This document shows positions 8,015 through 17,547 of a stretch of DNA of 64,000 bases, one piece after another; positions within the stretch are counted from its first letter, which is position 1; each line of letters opens with the position of its first letter. A program made the position numbers and the translations under genes. The notes under the pieces are model-generated. The model did no database searches and was not told where the DNA came from. It worked only from the letters and a program-made list of their open reading frames with translations. The stretch is from Aquimarina muelleri DSM 19832 (lineage in GTDB: Bacteria > Bacteroidota > Bacteroidia > Flavobacteriales > Flavobacteriaceae): positions 124,001 to 188,000 of the forward strand of contig NZ_AUML01000002.1 of NCBI RefSeq assembly GCF_000430665.1, in the 5' to 3' direction.

Positions 8015-10114
8015 TTAGAATTTAATAATTTCGAATTCACTCCTTCTGTTTATCTGATGATCTTCCTCTGTACATGCTTTATTATCACAATTAATTAAAG
8101 GTTCTGATTCTCCAAACCCGACAAATTGCATCCTTCGTGCATTTACATATCCAACCAACGCAAGATAATTACGTGTTGATTCTGCTCTTTTTGTCGATAG
8201 AACTTGATTGTATGTTTCTGTCCCTCTACTATCTGTATGTGAACTTATATTAATATATACTGTTTTATATTTTTCTAATTTTAAAGCTAGTTTATCCAGT
8301 ACTTTTTTAGAATCTGATCGTATATTCCATTTATCATAATCAAAATAAATCGGAGGCATATCAAAATATAGTTTTCCGTTTTTTTCTATTACTGGCGGTC
8401 CATCTTTATCTGCCAAAAGAATTTCTCTAAGTCTTTCTTTATTAATTTCTTCTTTTCTATTTTTTGTGTCTGAAGAATTTATTATAGTATGCTCTACAAT
8501 TGTTATTGTATCGTTATTAGAGGTTTTTTTTATTTGTTCTCCATGTTCATTAAAAGTGACATCCTCTTCTCTGCTTTTTGACTTATCTAAATAGACTACA
8601 TAAGTTTCTTCTTCTTTCTCTTTTACAATCAAAGGTTTAGTTCTTGTTCTATAACCTTCTGCCGAGGCTTTAAAATTGTACCTACCAGGAAATATTTTAA
8701 GATCAAAACTCGCTATAGAGTCTAATTGACTCTCATAAATCATTTTATTATCATTATTAAGTAAAACTACATCAGAGTTTTTTATATAGTTATCTGTAGT
8801 AAAATCTCTAACTTCAAAATAAGCTCTGTATTCCTTTGGAAAAATATCCCCTACTTGAGAAAAAGAGTAAATATCATCTCCTAATTTTTTACGGTTAGAA
8901 GCAAAAAAACCATCTGTTTTATTATAATAGGATAAAGAAAAATCATCATAACTAGAATTAATAGGCACTCCTAGATTAACTGGTCGTGTAAACTCTTCTC
9001 TTCTTAATTCTGAAACGAAAATATCCATCATACCTAATCCTAAATGCCCATTAGATGAAAAAAACAAATGTCCATCATTAGAAATAAAAGGAAATTGCTC
9101 TCTGTTTTCGGTATTAATAGTTGGTCCAAGATTAATAGGCTTTCCATAAGTACCATCTTGGTTAACATTTACATAATACAAATCAAAATCTCCATAACCT
9201 CCAGACATATTAGAACTAAAATATAGTTTAGTTTCCTCTGCATTTAGAGACGGATGTTCTATAGAGTAATTTACATTATTAAACTCTAGTTTTTCTGGCT
9301 TAGACCATTTTTCATCTACTTTGATGGATTTATATAAGTGAACAGAGTTATTATGAATACTGTCAAATTTCTTTTTTCCTTTTTCAGAATTACTTTTTGA
9401 CAAATACATGGTATTTCCATCTGCTGTAAAACAAAAATTACCCTCATGAAGTTTAGAATTTATTTCTTTTGAAATAGACTCTTCTTTTGTTATCGGATTA
9501 TTATCTTGGTCTACTTTAACTTTATAAATATCTAAAAATGCACGATGTGTCCATTTATAATTTTTATCTAAAGGGTTATAAGGATTCCTATCTGTTGTGA
9601 AATAGACGATACTATCTTTTTTTACTGCTCCAAATTCTGATGCTTCAGAATTAAAGGAAACACTTTTTATAGTGTAATCATCATCCTTTAATTTAAAATC
9701 TTCAATGATAGATATTGCATCCGATTTACTAAAATCTCTTATCGTATTATTCGTTTTATACAGAGATAAAAAGTCAATTGATTTTTCATATTCACCTAAT
9801 GCTGATAAAACCTGATACATCATAAAATTATATGTATTATCATAGGTTTTATCTTTATCATAAAACTTACCAGATGTTAATGTTTTCAAGTATCGGTATG
9901 CTTGTCTAAATTTAAAAATATTATAATATGAAGTACTTATGTTTTCAAGTATATGTTTTGTATACCCTTCTTGATTTAAATCTTCTTCATACTCTAAAGC
10001 AGCATTTAAATAATCTCCTTTTTCAAAAAAACGATCTGCTCTACTTTTACTTTGTGAAAAAGTTACCTGAGCAATTAGCAAGGTTGTTAACAAAAATATT
10101 TTAGTTTTCATCAT
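8015..10114 (-). CDS. TPR / PD40 / OmpA-family envelope protein (PorE-like architecture)
   Basis: A 699-residue protein with signal peptide (1-20), TPR-like helices (~25-125), WD40-like PD40 beta-propeller repeats (~170-415, with TMYLSKS, LYFSSNMSGGYGDFDLYY and LFFSSNGHLGLGMMDIF motifs), a carboxypeptidase-regulatory-like beta domain (~425-510) and a C-terminal OmpA domain (~585-699, IYFDYDKW and SHTDSRGTE). This order matches OmpA proteins encoded next to porP/sprF and T9SS CTD genes, such as PorE. Its start codon immediately follows the PorP stop codon, so it is the third gene of that operon. Probably links an outer-membrane complex to peptidoglycan. Confidence 0.88.
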   Translation of the reverse strand: MMKTKIFLLTTLLIAQVTFSQSKSRADRFFEKGDYLNAALEYEEDLNQEGYTKHILENISTSYYNIFKFRQAYRYLKTLTSGKFYDKDKTYDNTYNFMMYQVLSALGEYEKSIDFLSLYKTNNTIRDFSKSDAISIIEDFKLKDDDYTIKSVSFNSEASEFGAVKKDSIVYFTTDRNPYNPLDKNYKWTHRAFLDIYKVKVDQDNNPITKEESISKEINSKLHEGNFCFTADGNTMYLSKSNSEKGKKKFDSIHNNSVHLYKSIKVDEKWSKPEKLEFNNVNYSIEHPSLNAEETKLYFSSNMSGGYGDFDLYYVNVNQDGTYGKPINLGPTINTENREQFPFISNDGHLFFSSNGHLGLGMMDIFVSELRREEFTRPVNLGVPINSSYDDFSLSYYNKTDGFFASNRKKLGDDIYSFSQVGDIFPKEYRAYFEVRDFTTDNYIKNSDVVLLNNDNKMIYESQLDSIASFDLKIFPGRYNFKASAEGYRTRTKPLIVKEKEEETYVVYLDKSKSREEDVTFNEHGEQIKKTSNNDTITIVEHTIINSSDTKNRKEEINKERLREILLADKDGPPVIEKNGKLYFDMPPIYFDYDKWNIRSDSKKVLDKLALKLEKYKTVYINISSHTDSRGTETYNQVLSTKRAESTRNYLALVGYVNARRMQFVGFGESEPLINCDNKACTEEDHQINRRSEFEIIKF

Positions 10115-11032
10115 TTAGAAAAATCTTGGAGAGGAATATTTTTTACTGTATTTTAAAAGGTCCAAATTAAAAAGCAGTACTATCTCATGGCTACCATTAT
10201 TATAACCACTTAGCTTACTAACACTAAAATCATAAGAATACCCTACTTTTAGGTTTTGTGTAATATTAAAACCTGTTAATGCAATAAAAGAGTCGGTATA
10301 CCTGTAAGACACTCCTAATTCGAACTTATCATAAATTAATGAATTTATAGAAAGATCAAAAGTCAAAGGAGAATCTAAAACCTGCTTAATAACCATCGAG
10401 GGTTTTAACTTTACTTCATCAACAAAATCAAAAACATATCCAAAAACACCATATAGATGTGTTTTTGTTTGCGCTACTCCTATTCCATCAATATCTATAT
10501 TACTTGGCAAAAGATTTGGTGAAGAAACCCCTGCGTAAAAGTTACTGGTAAACAAATATATTCCTGCACCAATATTTAATTGTGTCGTAGATGTATTATC
10601 TGCAAATGCTGGATCTGTAGCTACGTCAGAATTTGAAGGATTGATTTTAAAACTATTGATCCCTGCTTTTAATCCGTAAGACAGTCTTGCCTTGTCAGAA
10701 ATCCTGGTTACATATGCAAAATCTATATTTGCATAATCATTAGTAACAGGTATAGCTTCTCCTATTTTATCATTTACATAATTCACACTTAATTCTATTT
10801 TTTCGCTCACAGGTATATTAGCAAAAACATTTGTTGTTCGAGGAGACCCTTCTATTCCTGTCCATTGTTTTCTATACAAAATACCTGTAGAAATCAGACC
10901 ACTCTGCCCAGTTGCATACGCTGGGTTAACAGTACTCATGTTATACATATATTGTGAGTACTGTGGTTCTTGCTGGGCATACGTTACCGAGCAGAAAACT
11001 ACAGTTAGGATAAAAATTAACTTTAACTTCAT
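10115..11032 (-). CDS. PorP/SprF family type IX secretion outer-membrane protein
   Basis: 305 residues with signal peptide and a beta-barrel pattern beginning QQEPQYSQYMYNMSTVNPAYATG, the classic PorP/SprF N-terminus (family TIGR03519). SprF-type proteins assist secretion and surface retention of a partner carrying a gliding-motility type B C-terminal domain; the partner here is the gene just upstream, 4 bases away. Ends in an aromatic residue (RFF), as outer-membrane barrels do. Confidence 0.93.
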   Translation of the reverse strand: MKLKLIFILTVVFCSVTYAQQEPQYSQYMYNMSTVNPAYATGQSGLISTGILYRKQWTGIEGSPRTTNVFANIPVSEKIELSVNYVNDKIGEAIPVTNDYANIDFAYVTRISDKARLSYGLKAGINSFKINPSNSDVATDPAFADNTSTTQLNIGAGIYLFTSNFYAGVSSPNLLPSNIDIDGIGVAQTKTHLYGVFGYVFDFVDEVKLKPSMVIKQVLDSPLTFDLSINSLIYDKFELGVSYRYTDSFIALTGFNITQNLKVGYSYDFSVSKLSGYNNGSHEIVLLFNLDLLKYSKKYSSPRFF

Positions 11033-11036
11033 TGTT

Positions 11037-13787
11037 TTATCTACTTAGGTAAAAACTTCCTTGAATTGGTAAGTTGTTTTCAAAATTTGGTGTGAAAATA
11101 TAAAAATAGGTTCCTGAAGGAAGATCGTCCCCTAATCTTACCGATATATTACTTTCTCCCCTAAACTCTTCAGTATTAATATTTCCTTCATAAACGATAC
11201 TACCATATCGATTATATATTTTTAAGTCAAAATCAGGAAATGCTTCAGGTATATTATATACTTCATCTATTAACAAATGAAATGTATCATTTTGGTTATC
11301 TCCATTAGGAGAGACTCCATCTTGAAAGTCAAGCGTACATAAATCTCCATTAGCAAATCTCTCTCCTGTATTTAAAATATTAATTAGCACCTCTAATCGT
11401 TCAGACTCACAATTATCTGTATCTACTGTTGCTATATAAAACACCTGATTATCATAAAGCAATGGATTATCAATAACTGGTGTATCGCTCTCTAAAGTAG
11501 TATACCAATTATAGTTTAAAACATCTACTTCGATATCTTCTAATCGTTTGGCATCCAGAATACAAAATTCTTGTGCAGGTACAACCGGAGTTGGCAAATC
11601 TACTATCTGAATTGAAACATTCAACGAAGATTGATCACATGGTTGTGTATTAGTTATCACATATCTAAAAGTGTAGATGTTGTTTGTCAAAGTTTCGAAT
11701 TCTACTATACCATCTTTAGTCAGAGCATTTGTATTATCTGTATCTTCAAAAATACCTGTACGTGGTGTATCTCTATCTAAAAGAGAGTATAAATTAACAC
11801 TTCCATCTATCTTACAAAAAGTTTCGCTACGATCAGTACCTATAGTTAATGGCTCTACAATAGTAATAGATACTGTAGATGTATCTGCTGTAGAACAGCC
11901 ATCACTACCAGGAACAATATAAAGATAGTTTCCTGCTCCTAGAACTGGCAACATAACATTGCTTATATCAAAAACACCCAAATGATCCGAGGATGTATAC
12001 CCAAATGGCCCTTTCCAAGTACCTGTAGTATCTGGATTACCACTTAATAAATCAAAAAGAGTTATTGTTAAATCATCTGAACATAATGTAGCTATTGAAC
12101 CTTCTCCTGCATTTGGTTCTTTATGTATCGTAAATACTAAATTTGTTGCTTCTACACAGCCCCCAGAGTTCGTGGTAGTATATGTAAATGTAAATGTTTG
12201 GCTACTGTTTAAATTAGGAAAAACAAATGTATTATTTATTACATCTCCAGTAGAATTTGTCCAAATACCAGTTGTTGCAATAGTATTTCCATTTGTAGTA
12301 AGTAAGCTTCTAAGATCTACTTGCTCTAAGGATTCGCATAGGTTAACATCTTTTGTATCTTCTCCCGTATATTCAAAACCAAATATTTCAATCTCTACTC
12401 TGGCAGTCATTACATCACAAGGATGTTCACAATAAAAAGAGCTTAAAGGATCTGTAGCATAAGGGTCGCAAGTATTAGCTGGGTCACTATTAATACTTGG
12501 GCTAACTCCATATTCGAAAATGTAAGTTCCTGGCTCTGCCTGAAAAGTATTAATGGTTCCTCTATGCGTATAGTCTGGATCTGGAGGTGACAATACATGT
12601 AATCCTAAACTAGATGAACCAGAAACTAAACGCCAATTAGTATTTGTATCACTAAAATACTCAAATGATTGACCATTTTCTACAGTAAATTCTAAAAAGT
12701 CGTATAAATCTATTTCTCCTGGTATATTATTACATATTTGAAACGGAGGATTACGTTGTTTAAATGGTCTAAGTTCTTCTAAAAACATAAAGCGAACAAC
12801 TGTAGTTTGGTCACCACATACAGCAGAACGTTGCTCTACCCCGTAAACGAAATTAAATCTTTCTATTCCAAACCGTAAATTATTACCATTATCTATAAGG
12901 TTATCATAAATAGCTCTAAGGTTGACCTTTGAGTCTTGTTCGTTTTCAATTTGCCCAGTACTTTCAGGAAACCATGTTCCTTCAATATCTTCTCCTGATA
13001 AATATTGATCGTTTGTTAAATCTATATCCAAATCATATACTCCTGCTAAAAGATCATCTTCACAGATATAAGTAGGTTCTGATTCTCCTGAATCTACTTG
13101 TCGAACCATAGCAACTCTTATTATAGTCTGTTCTATAGCACAACCAGAAACACCAGAAACTGTATATGTTAGTTCAAAAATCTCTTGATCTACTAATGGC
13201 AATCCAGGTTGGTAAGGAATCTCTACTAAAAGTAGAGAACCCATAATTTCTACAAAACTTGAACTCGATCCATTATATGTCCATTCTCCATTCAAATGTG
13301 GAGATGGTGTATTCTTGTCTAATGCAAATGCACTAAACAAATCAAAACCAATAAAATCACAACCTTGAGCATTTACATTATTAACTCCAGAAGGTGGTAA
13401 TGCAACTCCAGAATATGGTCCAAGAATTAATTTTGCTGTCCTAACAGGGTCTGTTCCACAGGTAGTATTATATAACTCGAAAAAATAATCATTTTGAGTC
13501 GCTACTGTTGATGCTCTTTTTAAAGCCCATGTAGACAAATTGCCTGTTGCTTCATCAAAAGCTGATCTAAATTTTGGATTTATAGTCCATGCTCCATCTG
13601 CAAGTGTCGTTCCTGTCTCTGTATAAATATTAATAATTCCATCAGGACCATCTACTCCATCAAAGTCTATGTTTTCCATATCACACTTTTCTATTGTGAT
13701 TAGACCTAAGTTACATTGAGAAGTTATTGCCTGTGTAATTAGAAATATAAAGATCAATGAAAAAAGTAATTTGTTTATATATTTCAA
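11037..13787 (-). CDS. Giant surface protein with gliding-motility-associated C-terminal domain
   Basis: 916 residues: signal peptide (1-23), a long series of Ig/PKD-like repeats with paired cysteines and the recurrent T/SGCxEQT, GSDGCSTADTSTVSI type turns, and at the end a type B T9SS sorting domain (~815-916: GVSPNGDNQNDTFHL, FDLKIYNRYGSIVYEG, DLPSGTYFYIF; TIGR04131). Such proteins are exported by the type IX system and displayed at the surface as adhesins. First gene of an operon with PorP/SprF and an OmpA protein, which fits the usual substrate-porin-anchor arrangement. Confidence 0.92.
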   Translation of the reverse strand: MKYINKLLFSLIFIFLITQAITSQCNLGLITIEKCDMENIDFDGVDGPDGIINIYTETGTTLADGAWTINPKFRSAFDEATGNLSTWALKRASTVATQNDYFFELYNTTCGTDPVRTAKLILGPYSGVALPPSGVNNVNAQGCDFIGFDLFSAFALDKNTPSPHLNGEWTYNGSSSSFVEIMGSLLLVEIPYQPGLPLVDQEIFELTYTVSGVSGCAIEQTIIRVAMVRQVDSGESEPTYICEDDLLAGVYDLDIDLTNDQYLSGEDIEGTWFPESTGQIENEQDSKVNLRAIYDNLIDNGNNLRFGIERFNFVYGVEQRSAVCGDQTTVVRFMFLEELRPFKQRNPPFQICNNIPGEIDLYDFLEFTVENGQSFEYFSDTNTNWRLVSGSSSLGLHVLSPPDPDYTHRGTINTFQAEPGTYIFEYGVSPSINSDPANTCDPYATDPLSSFYCEHPCDVMTARVEIEIFGFEYTGEDTKDVNLCESLEQVDLRSLLTTNGNTIATTGIWTNSTGDVINNTFVFPNLNSSQTFTFTYTTTNSGGCVEATNLVFTIHKEPNAGEGSIATLCSDDLTITLFDLLSGNPDTTGTWKGPFGYTSSDHLGVFDISNVMLPVLGAGNYLYIVPGSDGCSTADTSTVSITIVEPLTIGTDRSETFCKIDGSVNLYSLLDRDTPRTGIFEDTDNTNALTKDGIVEFETLTNNIYTFRYVITNTQPCDQSSLNVSIQIVDLPTPVVPAQEFCILDAKRLEDIEVDVLNYNWYTTLESDTPVIDNPLLYDNQVFYIATVDTDNCESERLEVLINILNTGERFANGDLCTLDFQDGVSPNGDNQNDTFHLLIDEVYNIPEAFPDFDLKIYNRYGSIVYEGNINTEEFRGESNISVRLGDDLPSGTYFYIFTPNFENNLPIQGSFYLSR

Positions 13788-13891
13788 AGCTATTTTTTTA
13801 AATAAATATTTGATATCTAAAACATTTCATATAACATATATGACATATCTCAAAAATTAATTTGGATATGGAAGGGTAGGAAAATTTCCTG

Positions 13892-13899
13892 CAAAGATA
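13892..13899 (-). promoter_or_regulatory. -7 box upstream of the CTD-porP-ompA operon
   Basis: TATCTTTG on the minus strand, an exact TAnnTTTG, 105 bases before the start codon; a TTG lies upstream but at an over-long 26-base spacing, so only the -7 element is supported. Confidence 0.45.
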
Positions 13900-13958
13900 T
13901 ATCTTTTTACTTTAAAATCATACTACAAAAATAGTTTCTATGCTAAATTAATACATAT

Positions 13959-14555
13959 CTAAATCCTTGATTTCAAAATTTCTTCAATATCCTGTAATGT
14001 ACACTCTTTTGCTTGCAATAATATTAAGTAATGAAACAACAAATCTGCACTTTCATTTAAAAACAATTCTTTATTATCATCTTTTGCTTCTATTACAACT
14101 TCTACTGCTTCTTCTCCTACTTTTTGTGCTATTTTGTTAATACCTTTTCTAAATAGAGATGCTACATAGGATGTTGTATCTTCCTTATTTTCTTTTCGAT
14201 TGCGTATTACTTTTTCTAATTGAGATAAAAATCCAAAAGAACTTTTATTCTCCAAATCCCAACATGTATCCGACCCAGTATGACAAGTTGGACCCACTGG
14301 ATTTACAAAAACCAATAACGAATCCCGATCGCAATCACTCTTTATGTCAACAAGGTTTAAAATGTTACCACTTTCTTCTCCTTTTGTCCATAATCTTTTT
14401 TTTGATCTACTAAAAAATGTAACTTTTTTAGTTTCTATTGTTTTATTATATGCCTCTTCGTTCATATACCCTAGCATCAATACGTTTTTAGTAACTGCAT
14501 CTTGTACAATTGCAGGCACAAGTCCGTCTGTGTTTTTTTGGAAGTCTATTTTCAT
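13959..14555 (-). CDS. hisIE: Bifunctional phosphoribosyl-AMP cyclohydrolase / phosphoribosyl-ATP pyrophosphatase
   Basis: Steps 2 and 3 of histidine synthesis in one chain of 198 residues. The N-terminal HisI domain (~1-105) shows MLGYMNEEAYNKT, KSDCDRDSLLVFVNP and GPTCHTGSDTCW with the zinc cysteines; the C-terminal HisE domain (~115-198) shows the KVGEEAVEVVIEAKD helix with acidic Mg ligands and the ESADLLFHYLILL helix. Last gene of the his operon, 86 bases after hisF. Confidence 0.97.
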   Translation of the reverse strand: MKIDFQKNTDGLVPAIVQDAVTKNVLMLGYMNEEAYNKTIETKKVTFFSRSKKRLWTKGEESGNILNLVDIKSDCDRDSLLVFVNPVGPTCHTGSDTCWDLENKSSFGFLSQLEKVIRNRKENKEDTTSYVASLFRKGINKIAQKVGEEAVEVVIEAKDDNKELFLNESADLLFHYLILLQAKECTLQDIEEILKSRI

Positions 14556-14641
14556 GTTTTTTTTATATTATTTTTAAAAGCCCTGAATTATATCCTTAAT
14601 AAAGATTATCCTTTAAATCTTATGAAATTTTATTTTCAAAT

Positions 14642-15397
14642 TTATAATCGTACGGGTATTTTGTTATCCTGTAATTTTTGTTTTAAATCTTTAATTTCTA
14701 TTTCTTTAAAATGAAAAACACTTGCAGCTAGTGCAGCATCTGATTTTCCTTTTGTGAAAGTATCTATAAAATGTTGCATATTACCTGCTCCTCCCGAAGC
14801 GATTATAGGAATATTTAATTCTTCGGATAATTTACATAATACTTCGTTAGCAAATCCATCTTTGGTACCGTCGTTATCCATAGATGTAAAAAGGATTTCT
14901 CCTGCACCTCGTTTTTCGACTTCTTTTGCCCAATCCAATAATTTTAGATCTGTTGGTACTTTACCTCCTACGAGGTGTACTATCCATTGTCCGTTAATTT
15001 GTTTTGCATCTATCGCAACTGTTATACATTGCGATCCAAATTTTGCTGCAAGATCATTAATTAGCTGTGGATTTTTAACTGCAGATGAATTTACAGAGAC
15101 TTTATCTGCACCATTTTGTAATAATATATCTACATCTTCTATAGAGGATATTCCGCCACCTACAGTAAAAGGTATATTCACTTTTTCGGCAACCCGAAGT
15201 ACTAAGTCTGCCAACGTTTTCCTTCTTTCTTCTGTAGCAGAGATATCTAAAAACACTAGCTCATCTGCCCCTGCTTTTGAATAGGCTTCGGCAAGTTCTA
15301 CGGGATCTCCAGCATCTCGCAAATCCACAAAATTGACCCCTTTTACAGTTCTTCCATTTTTTATATCCAAACAGGGTATAATTCTTTTTGTTAACAT
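14642..15397 (-). CDS. hisF: Imidazole glycerol phosphate synthase, cyclase subunit
   Basis: The (beta/alpha)8 barrel subunit that uses ammonia from HisH to make imidazole glycerol phosphate and AICAR from PRFAR. 251 residues, the usual length. Catalytic Asp in [19 protein letters not shown] (D11) and the second Asp in the [12 protein letters not shown] loop are both present, as are the two phosphate-binding loops VGGGISS and ASGGAGN. Acts with hisH, encoded two genes upstream. Confidence 0.98.
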   Translation of the reverse strand: MLTKRIIPCLDIKNGRTVKGVNFVDLRDAGDPVELAEAYSKAGADELVFLDISATEERRKTLADLVLRVAEKVNIPFTVGGGISSIEDVDILLQNGADKVSVNSSAVKNPQLINDLAAKFGSQCITVAIDAKQINGQWIVHLVGGKVPTDLKLLDWAKEVEKRGAGEILFTSMDNDGTKDGFANEVLCKLSEELNIPIIASGGAGNMQHFIDTFTKGKSDAALAASVFHFKEIEIKDLKQKLQDNKIPVRL

Positions 15398-15477
15398 GAT
15401 TTAATATTTTTCCACTTAAATACGTTTATGATTAACAAACCTCGCATCACAGGTTTTTAAGAAACGTAAGGTTTGAT

Positions 15478-16203
15478 TTATTGGTTCAGAATATAACTTT
15501 CTAATTGTTTTAGACTAATTCTATTTTCATAAATTGCTTTTCCTATAATAGTACCTTCGCAACCTATTTCGGCTAATTTGGGTAATTCATCAAATGTTGA
15601 AATTCCTCCCGATGCAATTAATTTAAGATTTTTTGTTTCTTTTAAAATTCTTTGATATAACTCAAAAGAAGGCCCTTGCAACATTCCATCCTTACTTATA
15701 TCGGTACAAACAACATAGGTGACTCCCTGTTTTTGATACTCATTAATAAAAGGAATTAATTCTTTATCGCTTTCTTCTTGCCAACCACTTACTGCTATTT
15801 TTTCGTTATTAGCATCTGCCCCTAAAATGATTTTATCTGCCCCAAATTTTTGTATCCACGATGTAAAAGTTACAGGATCTTTTACAGCAATACTACCTCC
15901 TGTTACTTGATCTGCACCACTTTCAAAAGCTATTTTTAAATCCTCATCTGTTTTTAGTCCACCACCAAAATCAATTTTTAAATTGGTTTTAGAAGCTATT
16001 AGCTCTAATATTTTGTGATTAACTATATGCTTAGATTTTGCACCATCCAGATCCACCAAATGTAAATATTCAATTCCATGTGCTTCAAACTCCTTAGCTA
16101 CTTCTAAAGGGTTTTTATTATATATTTTTTTGGTATCATAATCTCCCTTGGAGAGTCGAACGCATTTTGCGTCTATAATATCTATTGCTGGTATTATTCT
16201 CAT
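15478..16203 (-). CDS. hisA: ProFAR isomerase
   Basis: Isomerises ProFAR to PRFAR, step 4 of the pathway; a 241-residue (beta/alpha)8 barrel. [18 protein letters not shown] carries the catalytic Asp (D8), with the second acid in [15 protein letters not shown], and phosphate loops DFGGGLKT and ASGGIST. The 80-base gap to hisF contains a small AAACCT/AGGTTT hairpin but no promoter; transcription is expected to continue. Confidence 0.97.
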   Translation of the reverse strand: MRIIPAIDIIDAKCVRLSKGDYDTKKIYNKNPLEVAKEFEAHGIEYLHLVDLDGAKSKHIVNHKILELIASKTNLKIDFGGGLKTDEDLKIAFESGADQVTGGSIAVKDPVTFTSWIQKFGADKIILGADANNEKIAVSGWQEESDKELIPFINEYQKQGVTYVVCTDISKDGMLQGPSFELYQRILKETKNLKLIASGGISTFDELPKLAEIGCEGTIIGKAIYENRISLKQLESYILNQ

Positions 16204-16301
16204 AATTTTTTAATATAATATGTATTAAGTATTAGGTTTTCCATAGATTTTTTCCAAACATTTAAATTCTCAAATTTATTCATGTATATATTACTTATTA
16301 C

Positions 16302-16898
16302 CTAATACTTTAAACCTTCTAACTTCAAGAAATTCTCTAATATTTTCTCTCCTGTTACACTACTTTTTTCGGGATGAAATTGAGTGCCATAAAAATTATT
16401 CTTCTGCAAAGCGGTACTATAGGTAACTCCATAATTAGTTTGTGCAACTGTATGCTCTGTTAATGGAGCATAATAACTATGTACTAAATAAATATATTCA
16501 CTTTCATCAATCCCATTAAACAAAGGAGAATCCAAAGCTTCTATTTGATTCCATCCTATTTGTGGTACTTTTACGTCTTTATTAAATCGAACTACATCTA
16601 CATCAAAGATTTCCAATCCTTTGGTATCTCCCTCTTGAGTATGATTACACATTAATTGCATTCCCAGACAAATTCCTAAAACTGGTTGTTTAAGCTCAGG
16701 AATTAATAAATCTAATCCTGAATCTTTCAGTTTTTGCATGGCACTACTCGCCTCTCCTACTCCTGGAAATATAACTTTATCTGCTGCTTTAATCACTTCT
16801 GGATCATTGCTTAATATGGCTTCATATCCTAATCGCTGTATTGCAAATTTTATAGATTGGATATTTCCTGCTCCATAATTAATAATTACAATTGTCAT
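16302..16898 (-). CDS. hisH: Imidazole glycerol phosphate synthase, glutaminase subunit
   Basis: Class I glutamine amidotransferase that supplies ammonia to HisF. 198 residues with the oxyanion motif FPGVGEASSAM, nucleophile Cys in VLGICLGMQLM (~78-86) and the His/Glu dyad in TQFHPEKSS near residue 178. Standard in every respect. Confidence 0.98.
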   Translation of the reverse strand: MTIVIINYGAGNIQSIKFAIQRLGYEAILSNDPEVIKAADKVIFPGVGEASSAMQKLKDSGLDLLIPELKQPVLGICLGMQLMCNHTQEGDTKGLEIFDVDVVRFNKDVKVPQIGWNQIEALDSPLFNGIDESEYIYLVHSYYAPLTEHTVAQTNYGVTYSTALQKNNFYGTQFHPEKSSVTGEKILENFLKLEGLKY

Positions 16899-16931
16899 AT
16901 TTTATATTTTATAGCTATTTAGTCTGCTTAC

Positions 16932-17399
16932 TTATATTTGTATACTAGTTTTTATTATTTTTTCAAAACAAACACTGTTTTTGACACCGGCATATTGACC
17001 ATAGTTAGTAATTAATTGATATCCATTCTTTTTGTATAGATGAATAGCTTCTGGTTGCTTAATTCCTGTTTCTAACAAACATTTTTGATACGATAATTCT
17101 GCTGCCCAGTTTTCTAATTCTAATAATATCTTAGAAGCAATACCTTTTCCTCTTGCTTTTGGATCTGTATACATTCGCTTTATTTCCATCGCAACTGTAC
17201 TATACTCTTTAATTGCTCCGCAAGCAACCGCTTCGTCATTATTATATGCTACAACAACATATTTAATTAGATCGATTTTATTGAATTGGTCATAAAAAGA
17301 ATGTTCTTCTCCATCTCTGATTGCTAAATCTATATCCAGATGTTTTACCAGTTCTATAAAATCTTTATTTTCTGAATTTGTTCTTACTATTTTTATCAT
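16932..17399 (-). CDS. GNAT-family N-acetyltransferase inside the his operon
   Basis: 155-residue acetyltransferase from the MIKIVRTN start; an upstream Met would add 8 residues with no homology value. The acetyl-CoA loop is MEIKRMYTDPKARGKGIASKIL (R/Q-x-x-G-x-G/A form, RGKGIA) followed by the ENWAAELSYQKCLLETG strand and the IHLYKKNGYQ helix, typical of small GNATs that modify a small molecule. It lies between hisB and hisH, 33 bases from hisH, on the same strand. The substrate is unknown; a link to histidine or an intermediate is only inference from position. Confidence 0.85.
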   Translation of the reverse strand: MIKIVRTNSENKDFIELVKHLDIDLAIRDGEEHSFYDQFNKIDLIKYVVVAYNNDEAVACGAIKEYSTVAMEIKRMYTDPKARGKGIASKILLELENWAAELSYQKCLLETGIKQPEAIHLYKKNGYQLITNYGQYAGVKNSVCFEKIIKTSIQI

Positions 17400-17436
17400 T
17401 AGATTTTCTTTCTCTACAATCAATTTTTGTTTTTAA

Positions 17437-17536
17437 TCAATAACTTCGGAGCAAGCTCACGAGGTATGCTTCCGAAAATATATTTTGTTCTCGAGGCAAG
17501 CCTTGGAGAATTAAACTCCACAATGTGGATTAAAAA
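17437..17536 (+). repeat. Dispersed hairpin repeat B, copy 1
   Basis: About 100 bp shared with 41813-41920 and 44662-44766. Conserved core: CACGAGGTATGCTTCCGAAA, a 12-bp AT palindrome AAAATATATTTT, then TTCGAGGCAAGCC, GGAG-AATTAAA-CTCC and CCACAATGTGG, ending in A6. The segments form a nested long imperfect hairpin followed by two small hairpins. This copy is inside the his operon, in the 124-base gap between hisB and the GNAT gene. Confidence 0.85.
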
Positions 17537-17547
17537 AGCCTAAAGAT

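Noticed and set aside
12172-12435. Plus-strand frame inside the giant surface protein gene
   Set aside because: Antisense shadow of a clearly coding frame with signal peptide and CTD.
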